Notes: generated from the sequence alone by a model not told the origin. Numbered from the stretch's first letter, positions 43,136 to 52,506 are shown. The stretch is 64,000 nucleotides of DNA from Streptomyces sp. NRRL WC-3626 (GCF_000718785.1 NZ_JOCA01000003.1:62001-126000); one strand, 5' to 3'. Program-made: numbers and translations.

Positions 43136-43921
43136 ATGGCGACTACCGACGAGGACCGTCGGCCCAAGTACCAGCGGATCGCGGACTCCCTACGTGAGGC
43201 GATCCAGTCGGGCGAGTACGGTCCCGGTGATCGGCTTCCGGGGGAGAACGACCTCATGGCCGCGCACGGCGTGGCCCGTATGACCGCTCGCCAGGCTCTT
43301 GGCGTCCTCCGGGACGAAGGCGTCGCCGAAGCCCGCAAGGGGGCGGGCGTGTTCGTCCGGGACTTCCGCCCGATCCGGCGCCGGAGCATCGAGCGGCTGG
43401 CCCATGACCAGTGGGGCAGCGGCCGTTCCATCTGGTCTGCGGACATCGGGAACCGGGTACTTGAAGTCGACCGCGTCTCCGTGTCCGAAGAGACGGCGCC
43501 CGAACGCGTGGGCGCGGTACTGGACCTGTCCGCCAACCAGGCGACGTGCGTACGACGCCGGCGCTTCGTTCTCGACGGCAAACCGGTCCTGCTCGCGACG
43601 AGCTACCTGCCCATGCACCTGGTCGCCGGATCCGCAATCACCGAAAAGGACACGGGGCCAGGCGGAACCTACGCGAGGCTCGCCGAGCTCGGCCACGAGC
43701 CGGCCCACTTCCGCGAGGAGATCCGCTCCCGCATGCCCTCGAAGGACGAGGCGGCACAGCTGGGCATGTCGTCGGGCATCCCCGTCATCCTCATCTGCCG
43801 CACCGCCTTCACAGAGGACGGCAGCCCCGTCGAGGTCAACGAGATGACACTGGACGCCGCCTCGTACGTCCTGGAGTACGACTTCGACGCAAGCCCGAGA
43901 ACCCCACCTACCGACAGCTGA
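43136..43921 (+). CDS. GntR/HutC-family transcriptional regulator
   Basis: 261 residues. The winged helix at residues 10-75 contains YQRIADSLREAIQSGEYGPG, DRLPGENDLMAAHGVARMTA and RKGAGVFV. The UTRA effector domain follows, with VLDLSANQATCVRRRRFVLD and ISEEI-like strands ending AFTEDGSPVEVNEMTLDAAS. GAGGAGG precedes the ATG. HutC-type regulators bind small ligands; KorSA-like members control Streptomyces integrative elements, but no such genes adjoin it here. Confidence 0.9.
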   Translation: MATTDEDRRPKYQRIADSLREAIQSGEYGPGDRLPGENDLMAAHGVARMTARQALGVLRDEGVAEARKGAGVFVRDFRPIRRRSIERLAHDQWGSGRSIWSADIGNRVLEVDRVSVSEETAPERVGAVLDLSANQATCVRRRRFVLDGKPVLLATSYLPMHLVAGSAITEKDTGPGGTYARLAELGHEPAHFREEIRSRMPSKDEAAQLGMSSGIPVILICRTAFTEDGSPVEVNEMTLDAASYVLEYDFDASPRTPPTDS

Positions 43922-43986
43922 ATCACGCTCTGTTCACCGGTTCGAGGCATCCGACCCGTCAGGCGGTGCGCCGGAAGACGTACGGG

Positions 43987-45357
43987 TCAACGCCTCTTGA
44001 ATTCCACTGGTCCCGCGTTCATCTCGATGGTCCCGTCCCCATGAAGAACCGGGCGACGCTCGGTCATACGGGCGCTGTAAGCCTCGATGTGGCGGATCTC
44101 CGCTCCGTCGGCGGCAGTGAAGTCGACGAGGGCAATGGCCACCCAATAGCGGGTCTTGGCGTTCTCGAAAAGCGGGACGGTGACGGTGGAGCCACGCCCG
44201 TCGGTGACGACGACTTTCGCACCGAAGCTGCGGAACGATCCCATGCCATTGCTGAGCGCGGAATAAGCGCAGAGGAGAACGTAACCCTGCTCGTCGGGGC
44301 GAACGATACGCAGTGACTCGCGACCCGGAACCCGTGAATCACCGTCGAGGCGAATGTAGGGCCGGTTCTTCACCGATCCGAGGCGCTTGTAGTAGACGAC
44401 GTCTGCGCCCTTACCCTTTTTCGCTGTTGCCGGAGCAGTCGCGCGACCAGCCCCTCCGGGCCGCAGCGGCTCACCTTGTGCGACGTGACCGGATCCGACG
44501 AGGGTGCCGGGCGACTTCCTCCCGCGCAAGGCCTTCGAGGTGGGCACGAACAAGGCGTACAGGTCGAGATCGGCGCCCAGCCTGCGCCGCCTCGCGCTGC
44601 CGCCGTCCCACTCCAGCGATGCGGTGACCACCAACCCGCGGTCCTTCTTGTCCAAGCCGATGGAGACCTGGCCGCCTTTGTCGAGGCTGACCTTGCCGAG
44701 CGGGGGCTTGAGCAGGTTCATCGGGCTCGCGGTGCTGATCGCCGATGGGTTGTGCGCCGGAGGCACGGCCCCCGTCGGGGTGTCGGGCGGGAGCTCACTT
44801 TCCTGCGTGTCGGGTTGCTCTGCAACGGCGGCTTCCTGTGGCTCCTCGACTTGGATCCCGAAGTCGGTGGCGAGGCCGGCCAGACCGTTGGCGTAGCCCT
44901 GGCCGATGGCGCGAAGCTTCCAGCCCGGCCCTCGGCGGTAGATCTCCATCAGGAGCACCGCACGCTCACCGTCGATGAGAGCGGGCGAACGGAAACGGAC
45001 TGGATCGGCACCATGCTGGGCGGCACGTACGAGCACGTCCTTGACATCACGGAATGTGCGGGTCACATCGTCGGGATCACAACTGCCTACCAGGACAACC
45101 CGGTCAACATCCGCGGGAAGAGCGGCCGGGTCCACCTCGATGCGCTCGGGCCCGTCGGCGTCGGCTGCAAGGTGCCGAACGGACCCGGATGCGTCGGAAG
45201 GCTGGTTGTAGAAGACCAAGTCGTCGTCAGATCTGACCTTGCCGTCCACAGCGACCAGCAGGGCGCTGAGGTCGACGGGATCACCCACGGCATGCAGTTC
45301 GGCGGTCATGCACACGCCGCTCACTGCCGTGTTCTCGCCCTTACGGAGCTCTGGCAT
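43987..45357 (-). CDS. TerD-family protein with two TerD domains
   Basis: 456 residues from ATG 45357 (MPELRKGENT). The N-terminal TerD-like domain (residues 1-165) has SALLVAVDGKVRSDDDLVFY and DVDRVVLVGSCDP. A Pro/Glu linker follows, then a second domain from about 245 with LDKKDRGLVVTASLEWDGGS, DLDLYALFV, LRIVRPDEQGYVLLCAYSAL and FENAKTRYWVAIALVDF. TerD proteins bind calcium and belong to stress (tellurite, phage) modules. The rest of a ter operon is absent, though a TerC relic lies at 12.4 kb. Confidence 0.88.
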   Translation of the reverse strand: MPELRKGENTAVSGVCMTAELHAVGDPVDLSALLVAVDGKVRSDDDLVFYNQPSDASGSVRHLAADADGPERIEVDPAALPADVDRVVLVGSCDPDDVTRTFRDVKDVLVRAAQHGADPVRFRSPALIDGERAVLLMEIYRRGPGWKLRAIGQGYANGLAGLATDFGIQVEEPQEAAVAEQPDTQESELPPDTPTGAVPPAHNPSAISTASPMNLLKPPLGKVSLDKGGQVSIGLDKKDRGLVVTASLEWDGGSARRRRLGADLDLYALFVPTSKALRGRKSPGTLVGSGHVAQGEPLRPGGAGRATAPATAKKGKGADVVYYKRLGSVKNRPYIRLDGDSRVPGRESLRIVRPDEQGYVLLCAYSALSNGMGSFRSFGAKVVVTDGRGSTVTVPLFENAKTRYWVAIALVDFTAADGAEIRHIEAYSARMTERRPVLHGDGTIEMNAGPVEFKRR

Positions 45358-45525
45358 GCCGCCCACCCCCACAAAGTCTCCCCATCACTTTCATGGCACT
45401 TTGTCACACCCGGTCCAGTGCAGAAGGGGTTTCACGCAAGTACCCCTTCCGCGGCGGCGCTGGCCGGCGCGCGCGTTCGGTGGAGTGGGCGCACCATGAA
45501 GCCAGTGACGTGAGGAGGGCGCGGC

Positions 45526-45861
45526 ATGGGTAGACGACAGCGCGCTCAGAAGCCGGAATGGGGGCCGCGTGCCGCGCAGCACCGAGAGGGGCCGCCGCGG
45601 AAGCGGCGGCGTGTCTTTCTGTGGGTCTTTCCGGCCGTTCAGATTCTGTTTCTGGTGTGGGTGATCTCGGGCGCCACGAGCGGGAGCCGGACGCCTGAGG
45701 AGTGCCGGGGGATGACGGGTGACTCCCTGAAGGCGTGCGAGAACGCGGGGGAGGTCGGGACCACCATCGGCGTGGGGCTCGTCGTCGGGCTGTGGGTGGC
45801 GGTCGACGTCATTCTCGGCTTTACGTACGTCGTTTATCGGCTGGCCGGTCGGCGTACCTGA
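45526..45861 (+). CDS. Small two-span membrane protein
   Basis: 111 residues from ATG 45526 with GGAGGGCGC upstream. A basic start is followed by span 1 (VFLWVFPAVQILFLVWVISG), an outside loop with two Cys (EECRGMTGDSLKACENA) and span 2 (IGVGLVVGLWVAVDVILGFT). The pair of Cys may form a disulfide. The pattern is common in Streptomyces; the function is unknown. Confidence 0.7.
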   Translation: MGRRQRAQKPEWGPRAAQHREGPPRKRRRVFLWVFPAVQILFLVWVISGATSGSRTPEECRGMTGDSLKACENAGEVGTTIGVGLVVGLWVAVDVILGFTYVVYRLAGRRT

Positions 45862-46106
45862 CAGGTGCGGGCAGGGGCAGGGTTTCCGGTTGGTTCGGGG
45901 GTCGGGCAGGTGTGGGCGTCGTTCTCGGCGCGCACGGCCTGCTGCTCGGCCGGTGCCGGACGCTCGGCTGCAACGTCATGTCCGGCACCTTCCGGGGGGC
46001 GGGTGCGCTGCTGGTGGCGTGCGTCGGCTTCACGCACCCGTCGGTGTCGGCGTCGGCCTCATGGCCCTGGGGCGCGCCGAGCGCCGGTGCCGTGGCCACG
46101 AGAAAG

Positions 46107-46126
46107 CCCGGGGCGCTGACCCCGGG
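46107..46126 (-). terminator. Hairpin terminator for the secreted trefoil-like gene
   Basis: CCCGGGG (46107-46113) pairs with CCCCGGG (46120-46126). On the minus strand CTTTCTCG follows, a short T-rich tail. It lies 15 bases after the stop of the leftward gene. Confidence 0.6.
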
Positions 46127-46141
46127 ACCTCTCGAGCGGGG

Positions 46142-46798
46142 TCAGGGTTCCAGGGTGTAGAGGTTGAACTCCTGCCAGCCGGCGATCTCCGTGGAGCGGG
46201 CGCGCAGGGCGTACTGGAGGGAGCCGGTGTGGTTGTTCTCCATGGTGACGAACATGCCGTTCAGGGTGGACTGGAGTGCCCAGCGGTCCAGGTCCTCGTG
46301 GTGGTAGAGGACGAACCGCTCCCAGCCGCCCACGGACGTGGAGCGGGCGCGGAGTTCGTTCTTCGCGTCGCCGGTGAAGTTCTTCTCGACCGCCACATAG
46401 CGGTCGTTGGCCAGGGACTTCAGCGCGTAGGTGCCGGTGGCCTCGTCGAACTCGAAGGCGAAGCCCTCCCAGGAGCCGGTGTACTGGGCCGTACGGGCCC
46501 TCAGCACGCCGGTGTCGGGGGCCGGGTACGTCTTCTCCGTCGAGACGAACCTGTTGTTGCGCAGCGACTGCATGGCCAGCAGCTCGGGCTCCTCGGCCTG
46601 CGCGGAGACATCGGCGGGCGGGGCCTTCCGGGCGGCCGAGTCCCCGGTCATGTCGGCCAGTTCGGCCAGTTCGGCCGCGTCGACCTTGTCCCATCCGGCC
46701 GGGACCGACTGCGGGGTGGCGCCGGCCGCGGGCGCGGTCCAGGCGGAGGCCGCCAGCAGTGCGCTGAGGGACAGAAGAACGGGGGTCATGCGTCTCAC
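46142..46798 (-). CDS. Secreted beta-trefoil/fascin-like protein
   Basis: 218 residues from GTG 46798 (ATG 46789 also possible). The signal peptide RMTPVLLSLSALLAASAWTA has a cleavage-like AGA. The mature part contains repeats of the form AMQSLRNNRFVSTEKTY, ALKSLANDRYVAVEKNF and ALQSTLNGMFVTMENNH, each followed by LRARS/T and W-E-x-F. That is three strand-rich units as in fascin or ricin-type trefoils, which often bind sugars. It is a standalone gene; the ligand is unknown. Confidence 0.8.
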   Translation of the reverse strand: MRRMTPVLLSLSALLAASAWTAPAAGATPQSVPAGWDKVDAAELAELADMTGDSAARKAPPADVSAQAEEPELLAMQSLRNNRFVSTEKTYPAPDTGVLRARTAQYTGSWEGFAFEFDEATGTYALKSLANDRYVAVEKNFTGDAKNELRARSTSVGGWERFVLYHHEDLDRWALQSTLNGMFVTMENNHTGSLQYALRARSTEIAGWQEFNLYTLEP

Positions 46799-47130
46799 GG
46801 CTATTCCTCACCCTTCACGGAACGGATTCCGGGCGTGACGAGACGATGGACCCACAAGGGGTTCCCCGTTGCTTCCCGCCCCCCGACGACTGCCGTCGGC
46901 GCCCCTCCCCGGGCACTTCGGCAGCGGCCGCGCCATGGGGCGCGACGGGGCTCACAGTAAGTGGCGGGGCGGGAGTTCCCGCGGTGGTTCACCATGAGTT
47001 ACGCGAGGGTTCATCACCATGCGCGAGCACGTGACGGGGAGGCCGTCGGCTTGCGGGCACCGGCGAGCCGACCCGTGCTTCTTGTGCGGTGAGGACGTCG
47101 CGTGGCACCGTGCGGCGTGACAGGAGAGGC
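46799..47130. other. Divergent intergenic region
   Basis: About 330 bases between the secreted-protein gene and the sigma-factor gene. It presumably carries both promoters; I see no gene and no convincing operator. Confidence 0.4.
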
Positions 47131-47682
47131 ATGGGATCACCACCGGACGAGACGCACGGCGTGAACGAGCAGGATTTCGACGCCTTCTACGCCGCGAGCG
47201 TCGGGCGGCTCATCGGGCAGCTGTACGCCATGACCGGTGACCTCGCCGAGGCGCAGGACGTCGTGCAGGAGGCCTTCGCACGGGCCTGGGAACGGCGGGC
47301 CGAGCTGGATCTGGGCGGTGCCCCCGAGGCGTGGGTGCGCACGGTGGCCTGGCGGCTGGCGGTCAGCCGGTGGCGGCGGGTGCGTACGGCGCTGGCGTTC
47401 GCGCGACGGCAGGGGCCGCCGGCCACGGTGCCACCGCCGGAACCGCACCATGTGCTGCTCGTCGAGGCGCTGCGGCGGATCCCGGAGGCGCAGCGACGCG
47501 CCGTGGTGCTCCATCATCTGTGCGACCTCACGGTCGAGCAGGTGGCCGCCGAGGCCGACTGTCCCGTCGGTACGGTCAAGGCCCATCTGAGCCGGGGCCG
47601 TACGGCGCTGGCCCGGCTGCTCACCGACACCGAACTCGATCCGCGGACCACGACCCGCCTGTCGGAGGTACGTCATGACTGA
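47131..47682 (+). CDS. SigE-family ECF sigma factor
   Basis: 183 residues from ATG 47131 (AGGAGAGGC upstream). Region 2 is FDAFYAASVGRLIGQLYAMT and DVVQEAFARAWERRAEL. Region 4 is LRRIPEAQRRAVVLHHLCDL, then VAAEADCPVGTVKAHLSRGR. It belongs to the actinobacterial SigE-like ECF type. It overlaps the following single-span protein by eight bases, the usual place for an anti-sigma factor. Confidence 0.9.
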   Translation: MGSPPDETHGVNEQDFDAFYAASVGRLIGQLYAMTGDLAEAQDVVQEAFARAWERRAELDLGGAPEAWVRTVAWRLAVSRWRRVRTALAFARRQGPPATVPPPEPHHVLLVEALRRIPEAQRRAVVLHHLCDLTVEQVAAEADCPVGTVKAHLSRGRTALARLLTDTELDPRTTTRLSEVRHD

Positions 47683-48235
47683 CGAGACCGGGCTGAAGGA
47701 GCACCTGACCGACCTCGCCGCATCGGGTGTACGGCTCACCACACCGCTGACCGCGGAACGGGTCCGGGCGCGCGGTGAGCAGCGGCTGCGCCGCAAGCGG
47801 GCCGCGGTGACGGGCGGCGGCGTGCTGCTCGTCGCGGTGCTGGCCGTGGGCGGTCTCGCGCTGACACGGACTCCCCGGGCGTCCGATCCGCCGGCCGTCC
47901 TTCCGGCACCGACCGCCTCGGCCTTCGTACCGCCCACGCCCGCCCCCGGGGAGGAGTACGGCAGCGAACTCGGCCTCGTGTACGGGGCGGTGGCGGAGGG
48001 GGACACGGTGCGGGTCACCGTCGAGCAGCGAGGGACCGGCGTGGTGCACACACTGATCCTGCCGCGCGGCACGCTGGTCGAGGTGCGGCAGCTGGCGGGC
48101 GGCAGCCCCGCCGACGTACAACTCGGCGACCTTGTCGACCGGTTGGCGGGCGGGCCCCGATGGATGTTCGCCATCGACTACGACGGCGAGGGCCGGGTGC
48201 AGTCGCTGCGGGAGGCGTACTGGCTCGGCGGGTGA
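47675..48235 (+). CDS. Putative anti-sigma factor, single-span membrane protein
   Basis: 186 residues. An N-terminal cytoplasmic segment of about 45 residues (RVRARGEQRLRRKRAAV) leads to one span (GGGVLLVAVLAVGGLALTRT) and an extracytoplasmic domain of about 120 residues. Overlap with the ECF gene and the topology suggest sequestration of that sigma factor; no zinc HxxxCxxC motif is seen. The C-terminal end IDYDGEGRVQSLREAYWLGG resembles that of the next lipoprotein (FDAEGRVTRLQSLYTP), so the two share a domain. Confidence 0.7.
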   Translation: MTDETGLKEHLTDLAASGVRLTTPLTAERVRARGEQRLRRKRAAVTGGGVLLVAVLAVGGLALTRTPRASDPPAVLPAPTASAFVPPTPAPGEEYGSELGLVYGAVAEGDTVRVTVEQRGTGVVHTLILPRGTLVEVRQLAGGSPADVQLGDLVDRLAGGPRWMFAIDYDGEGRVQSLREAYWLGG

Positions 48236-48338
48236 GCGGCCCGGAAAAGAAAACCGGAAGGGGGTGTAACCACGGGCGTGGGGTGGCGCGTAGAGACCTC
48301 GTATCCCGAACACACCTGATCCATGGGGGACCTTGACC

Positions 48339-48929
48339 ATGCGCGTCACACACCGGCTCACCGCTCTCGCCTTCGGCCTCGTCGTCCTGACCGGCTGCGA
48401 CAGCGGGGACGACGGCCAGGCGGCCGCCACCACCGCACCCGCCACCTCGGCAGCGCCTTCCGCGACGACCGCCGGGGCGGACCCGATCACCGCCCCCGCG
48501 ACCTCGGCGGCACCCTCCGCGACGACCGCCGGGGCGGACCCGACCACCGGGGCGGAACCGACCACCGCCCCGGCCACCACCGCTCCCTGGGCCGGGACCA
48601 AGCAGTTCGTGCAGATCAAGAGCGCCCGGACCGGCGACGGACGCACGTATCTGTCGGTGCGGCCCGCCCAGAAGAAGGCCCACCCCCAGTTCGAGGCATG
48701 GGTGATCATTCCGGGCAAGGGCGCCTACACCGAGGTCCCGATGACCAAGGACGCCACGATCCTGCTCTCGGTCCCGCTCGGCGACGGCAAGCACCCCGCG
48801 TCGTACTCCCAGGCGGAGTTGGTCACCCGCGTCACGGCCCAGTCGTCGTCCCCGGCACTCGTCGGCTACGACCTGAGCTTCGACGCGGAAGGACGGGTGA
48901 CCCGGCTGCAGTCGCTGTACACGCCCTGA
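48339..48929 (+). CDS. Lipoprotein with Thr/Ala repeats
   Basis: 196 residues from ATG 48339. The lipobox LTGC makes it a lipoprotein. A spacer of two 19-residue repeats (ATSAAPSATTAGADP) coded by 57-base tandem repeats extends the domain from the membrane. The globular part (VQIKSARTGDGRTYLSVRPA to YDLSFDAEGRVTRLQSLYTP) shares its end with the preceding putative anti-sigma protein. Signal relay in one envelope system is possible. Confidence 0.75.
   Translation: MRVTHRLTALAFGLVVLTGCDSGDDGQAAATTAPATSAAPSATTAGADPITAPATSAAPSATTAGADPTTGAEPTTAPATTAPWAGTKQFVQIKSARTGDGRTYLSVRPAQKKAHPQFEAWVIIPGKGAYTEVPMTKDATILLSVPLGDGKHPASYSQAELVTRVTAQSSSPALVGYDLSFDAEGRVTRLQSLYTP
48444..48557 (+). repeat. Two 57-base tandem repeats in the lipoprotein spacer
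   Basis: ACCTCGGC begins units at 48444 and 48501, each running through TCCGCGACGACCGCC and GGGGCGGACCCGA. The in-frame 19-codon unit allows the spacer length to vary by slippage. Confidence 0.7.
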
Positions 48930-48993
48930 CGCGCCGCGGGCCCTGCCCCTGCCGGGGCGGGGCCCGGAGCAGGTGTGGCCGAGAATGTCCCTC

Positions 48994-49176
48994 ATGGCAC
49001 AAGGCGGAAGCACCATGGCCGAGGAGCCGACGTGGGGTGAGCTGCTGCTCACGCTCTTCCTCATCGCGGCCGTCCCCACCGTCGTCGGAGGGGCGATCGT
49101 GCTGTCCCTCGTCGCTCTGTTCATGTGGGTCACGGCACCGCTGCGGCAAAGACGCAGGCGGGACGAGGCCGCCTAG
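48994..49176 (+). CDS. Small single-span membrane protein
   Basis: 60 residues from ATG 48994 (ATG 48985 or 49015 are alternatives). A short acidic start (AEEPTWGELLLTLF) is followed by a long span (LIAAVPTVVGGAIVLSLVAL) and a basic RQRRRRDEAA end. This is a common Streptomyces pattern without known function. Confidence 0.55.
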   Translation: MAQGGSTMAEEPTWGELLLTLFLIAAVPTVVGGAIVLSLVALFMWVTAPLRQRRRRDEAA

Positions 49177-49320
49177 GGAGGCGCCCCAATGTCCGCGGGA
49201 CTGCCCGGAATTGTGCGCGATCCGTAACGGGCGGATCCTCTCGCCGTTGAACCTCGTCATGGCAGGTGGTCGCAAGGTCACCGGGGACCGGGCGGGCAAC
49301 TGAGCGAAGGCGGGGCGGAC

Positions 49321-50094
49321 ATGGCGCGGCACGGCGGCGGGCGGGGCTGGTACGGGAAGATGGTCGGGGCGGCGCTCGGAGTGACCGTGCTCGCCGTCGG
49401 CGCCTCGGTGTGGACCGCGCAGGCCGACGCCGTGAACGGCTCGACGCCGAAGGCGTCCGCCCCGGCCACCCCCGGCGCGGACGTCAAGCCGGTCGGCGTG
49501 AGCATCGTGCACGCCTCGGACAAGGGGCCGCGCGGCGTCAACATCACCATCGACGACGGCCCCGACCCCGCGTGGACCCCCCAGGTGCTGGACCTGCTGC
49601 GGGAGTACGACGTCAAGGCCACGTTCTGCATGACCGGCCTGCAGGCCCAGGCCCACCCGGACCTCGTGAAGGACGTCGTCGCGGCCGGGCACCGGCTGTG
49701 CGACCACTCGGTGTCGCACGACACCGCCATGGACAAGAAGCCCGAGGCGTACCAGACCAAGGAGATCCTCGACGCCGAACGCATGATCACCGAGGCGTCC
49801 GGGGGCGTACGGCCGATGTACTACCGGGCGCCGGGCGGCGCCTTCACCCCCCACAGCCGTAAGATCGCGGCCTCCCGGGGCATGCGGCCGCTGGGCTGGA
49901 ACGTGGACACCAAGGACTTCGAGCAGCCGGGCGCGGACGCCATCGTCGCCACGGTCAAGCGGGAGATCTCCAACGGGCCGACGATCCTCTTCCACGACGC
50001 GGGAGGCGAGCGCGCGCAGACCGTCGACGCCCTGCGCGAGATCCTCCCGTGGCTGGAGGAGCAGGGCTACTCCTTCGGCTTCCCGGTGCGTTGA
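49321..50094 (+). CDS. Secreted polysaccharide deacetylase (NodB homology)
   Basis: 257 residues. An N-terminal signal or anchor (VGAALGVTVLAVGASVWTAQ) is followed by a NodB domain. Motif 1 is TIDDGPDPAWTP with the catalytic base and metal Asp; motif 2 HSVSH gives both His ligands; motif 3 is RAPGGAF; LFHDAGG carries the late His. It removes acetyl groups from peptidoglycan or chitin-like polymers. It is a single gene ending in a convergent terminator. Confidence 0.92.
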   Translation: MARHGGGRGWYGKMVGAALGVTVLAVGASVWTAQADAVNGSTPKASAPATPGADVKPVGVSIVHASDKGPRGVNITIDDGPDPAWTPQVLDLLREYDVKATFCMTGLQAQAHPDLVKDVVAAGHRLCDHSVSHDTAMDKKPEAYQTKEILDAERMITEASGGVRPMYYRAPGGAFTPHSRKIAASRGMRPLGWNVDTKDFEQPGADAIVATVKREISNGPTILFHDAGGERAQTVDALREILPWLEEQGYSFGFPVR

Positions 50095-50128
50095 GTTCCG
50101 GGGGCAAGAGCGCGTCACCGCGCAGGCC

Positions 50129-50158
50129 GCGGACCGGCGGCCGTGGCCACCGGTCCGC
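50129..50158. terminator. Bidirectional terminator
   Basis: GCGGACCGG (50129-50137) pairs with CCGGTCCGC (50150-50158) across 12 bases. It lies between the convergent deacetylase and oxidoreductase genes, ten bases from the latter's stop. Confidence 0.65.
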
Positions 50159-50167
50159 AGTGCGGGG

Positions 50168-51364
50168 TCAGGCCGCGGGCCTGAGCGGAGTGGCCGAGGT
50201 CTCCGGGGTGGCGGCCACGACGCCCCGGGAGCGGGTCGGGATACCGAGGGTCGGGTTGACCACGCCCCAGGCCGCGCCCTTGCAGACCAGTTCCTTGTAG
50301 AAGGCGGCGAAGCGTCCGGTCAAGGCCGCGTTGACGGCGCGGTCGTCGGCCGTGACGTACTGGATCAGGCCCTCCTTGCGGCCCAGCGAGACGCACTGGT
50401 TGAAGTAGCGCAGCGGTGCGTGGGGAATCTTTCCGCCGGTCAGACGGGCGGCGACGGAGTCGGCGGCCTGCCAGGCGGTGGGGACACCGGACGCGCAGGA
50501 CATCCGCAGGGGCTTGTCGCCGGGGCCCATGACCAGGGCCGCGTCGCCGATGGCGTACACGTCCGGGTGCGAGACCGAGCGCATGGTGTCGTCGACCACG
50601 ATCTGGCCCGTGCCGGTGGTCTCCAGGGCGGTGGCCCCGGCGAGCGGGTGGACGGCGAAGCCGGCGGTCCACAGGGTGACGGCGGCCGGGAGGGTGCGGC
50701 CGTCGGCGGTGGTCACCCGGTCGGCCCCGACGGAGGTGACGGCGGTGTGCTCGTGCACGGTGATGCCGAGCTTTGCGGTGACCTTCCGTACGTGCCGGCG
50801 GCCCTTGGGGGAGAGCCAGTCGCCGAGTTCGCCGCGCGCGGCGAGGGAGACGTCGAGGTCCGGGCGGGCCTCGGCGATCTCGGTCGCGGCCTCCAGGCCG
50901 GTGAGACCGGCGCCGACCACGACCACGGGCTCCCCGGCGGCCAGACCGGCGAGGCGTTCGCGCAGCCGGAGGGCGCCGGGACGGGCGGCGATGTCGTGGG
51001 CGTGTTCGGCCGTGCCGGGGACACCCTGGGTGTTCCAGCCGCTGCCGAGGGCGTACACGAGGGTGTCGTACGGCAGTTCCTCCGGCCCGTCGGCGTCGAC
51101 GGTCACGGTCTTGCGGTCGGCGTCCACGCCTGTCACCTTCGCGAGCTTCAGCTCCACGCCGGTACCCGCGAACATCTCGCTGAAGGGGCGGGGCGTCAGC
51201 TCCTGGCCCACCGCCAGCTGGTGCATGCGGACGCGTTCCACGAAGTCGGGTTCGGCGTTGACGAGGGTGATGGCGACGTCCTCGCGGCGCAGCCGCCTGG
51301 CGAGCCGCCCGGCGGCGATGGCTCCGGAGTATCCGGCTCCGAGGACGATGATGCGGTGCTGCAT
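50168..51364 (-). CDS. NAD(P)/FAD-dependent oxidoreductase (NDH-2-like)
   Basis: 398 residues. The FAD-binding Rossmann motif IIVLGAGYSGAIAAGRLARR is at the start. The NAD(P)-binding motif VVVVGAGLTGLEAATEIAEA is near residue 150, and the FAD end motif is DVYAIGDAALV near 275. This is the type II NADH dehydrogenase-like pattern. The ECF41 sigma gene lies 111 bases upstream on the same strand; ECF41 factors commonly control a neighbouring oxidoreductase or carboxymuconolactone-decarboxylase gene. Confidence 0.9.
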   Translation of the reverse strand: MQHRIIVLGAGYSGAIAAGRLARRLRREDVAITLVNAEPDFVERVRMHQLAVGQELTPRPFSEMFAGTGVELKLAKVTGVDADRKTVTVDADGPEELPYDTLVYALGSGWNTQGVPGTAEHAHDIAARPGALRLRERLAGLAAGEPVVVVGAGLTGLEAATEIAEARPDLDVSLAARGELGDWLSPKGRRHVRKVTAKLGITVHEHTAVTSVGADRVTTADGRTLPAAVTLWTAGFAVHPLAGATALETTGTGQIVVDDTMRSVSHPDVYAIGDAALVMGPGDKPLRMSCASGVPTAWQAADSVAARLTGGKIPHAPLRYFNQCVSLGRKEGLIQYVTADDRAVNAALTGRFAAFYKELVCKGAAWGVVNPTLGIPTRSRGVVAATPETSATPLRPAA

Positions 51365-51475
51365 TTTCCTGCTCCTGTCGTCGGCTCTACGGCTGCTCTT
51401 CGGCGGGTCGCCCCTTGAACCGGGCGGCCCGCCGTTTCCTGACAGGAGCAGGATGTGACGTGCGTCACATAAGGG

Positions 51476-52420
51476 TCAGAAGGCGATGAGCAGGGGTTCT
51501 CCGTGGTCGTCGGCCGCCCACAGCCGGGTCGCGCGTTCCAGCTTGTCGGGGTTCACCTGGCTGCGGATGGCGGTGATGCCGTCGGGCGTGATCGCGAGAC
51601 ACATGACCCCGATGACCCGCCCGTCCAGGACCGCCACCAGGGCGGGGTCGCCGTTGGCGGTCGTGGCGTAGACACCGGGCGAACCGCCCACGAGGTCCTG
51701 CTTGGCCTTGCCCGGCTTGAACAGGCCCCGCATGAACGTGGCGACCGCGAGCGCGCCCTCGAACGCCTTGGCGCGGGCCGGGACCTTTCCGCCGCCGTCG
51801 CCGACCGCGACCGCGTCCTGGGTGAGCAGCCGGACCAGCGGCTCCGTCCGGCCGCTGGTGGCGGCCGCGAGGAACTCGTCGACGACCCGCCGGGCGGCGG
51901 CCTCGTCGATCTCGGTACGCGCCTTGCCGTCCGCGACGTGCTTCCTCGCGCGGTGGAAGATCTGCTGGCTGGCGGCCTCGCCGATGTCGAGGATCGCGGC
52001 GATCTCCCGGTGCGGACAGCCGAACGCCTCCCGCAGCACGTACACCGCCCGCTCGTTCGGGGAGAGCCGCTCCAGCAGGACGAGGACCGCGTACGACACC
52101 GACTCGCGCTGTTCGGCGGTGTCGGCGGGGCCGAGCATCCGGTCGCCCGCGAGCAGCGGCTCGGGAAGCCATTCACCCACATAGGTCTCGCGCCGGGCAC
52201 GGGCCGAACCGAGCTGGTTGAGGCACAGGTTGGTGAGCACCTTGGTCAGCCACGCCTCGGGCACCTCGATACGGCCGGTGTCGGCGGCCTGCCAGCGCAG
52301 GAACGTCTCCTGCACCGCGTCCTCGGCCTCGCTCGCGGAGCCGAGCAGGCGGTAGCCGATGGCCTCCAGCCGCGGCCTGGAAGCCTCGAAACGGTCCACG
52401 TCCTGTGCGCTCAACGCCAT
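51476..52420 (-). CDS. ECF41-type (SigJ-like) sigma factor
   Basis: 314 residues from ATG 52420. Region 2 is FEASRPRLEAIGYRLLGSAS, then AEDAVQETFLRWQ; region 4 is LERLSPNERAVYVLREAFGC, then REIAAILDIGEAASQQIFHR. A SnoaL-like C-terminal extension of about 130 residues follows, including FLAAATSGRTEPLVRLLTQD. In ECF41 the extension regulates activity directly and replaces a separate anti-sigma factor. The likely target is the downstream oxidoreductase. Confidence 0.9.
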   Translation of the reverse strand: MALSAQDVDRFEASRPRLEAIGYRLLGSASEAEDAVQETFLRWQAADTGRIEVPEAWLTKVLTNLCLNQLGSARARRETYVGEWLPEPLLAGDRMLGPADTAEQRESVSYAVLVLLERLSPNERAVYVLREAFGCPHREIAAILDIGEAASQQIFHRARKHVADGKARTEIDEAAARRVVDEFLAAATSGRTEPLVRLLTQDAVAVGDGGGKVPARAKAFEGALAVATFMRGLFKPGKAKQDLVGGSPGVYATTANGDPALVAVLDGRVIGVMCLAITPDGITAIRSQVNPDKLERATRLWAADDHGEPLLIAF

Positions 52421-52506
52421 GTACCGGATCGTAGCTCCCGGACCTGGGGGGGGCGTCTTCGTGAGGGCTGCGGGCCCGGTGCCGTACGGCGTCGGCGCGG
52501 GGCCGG

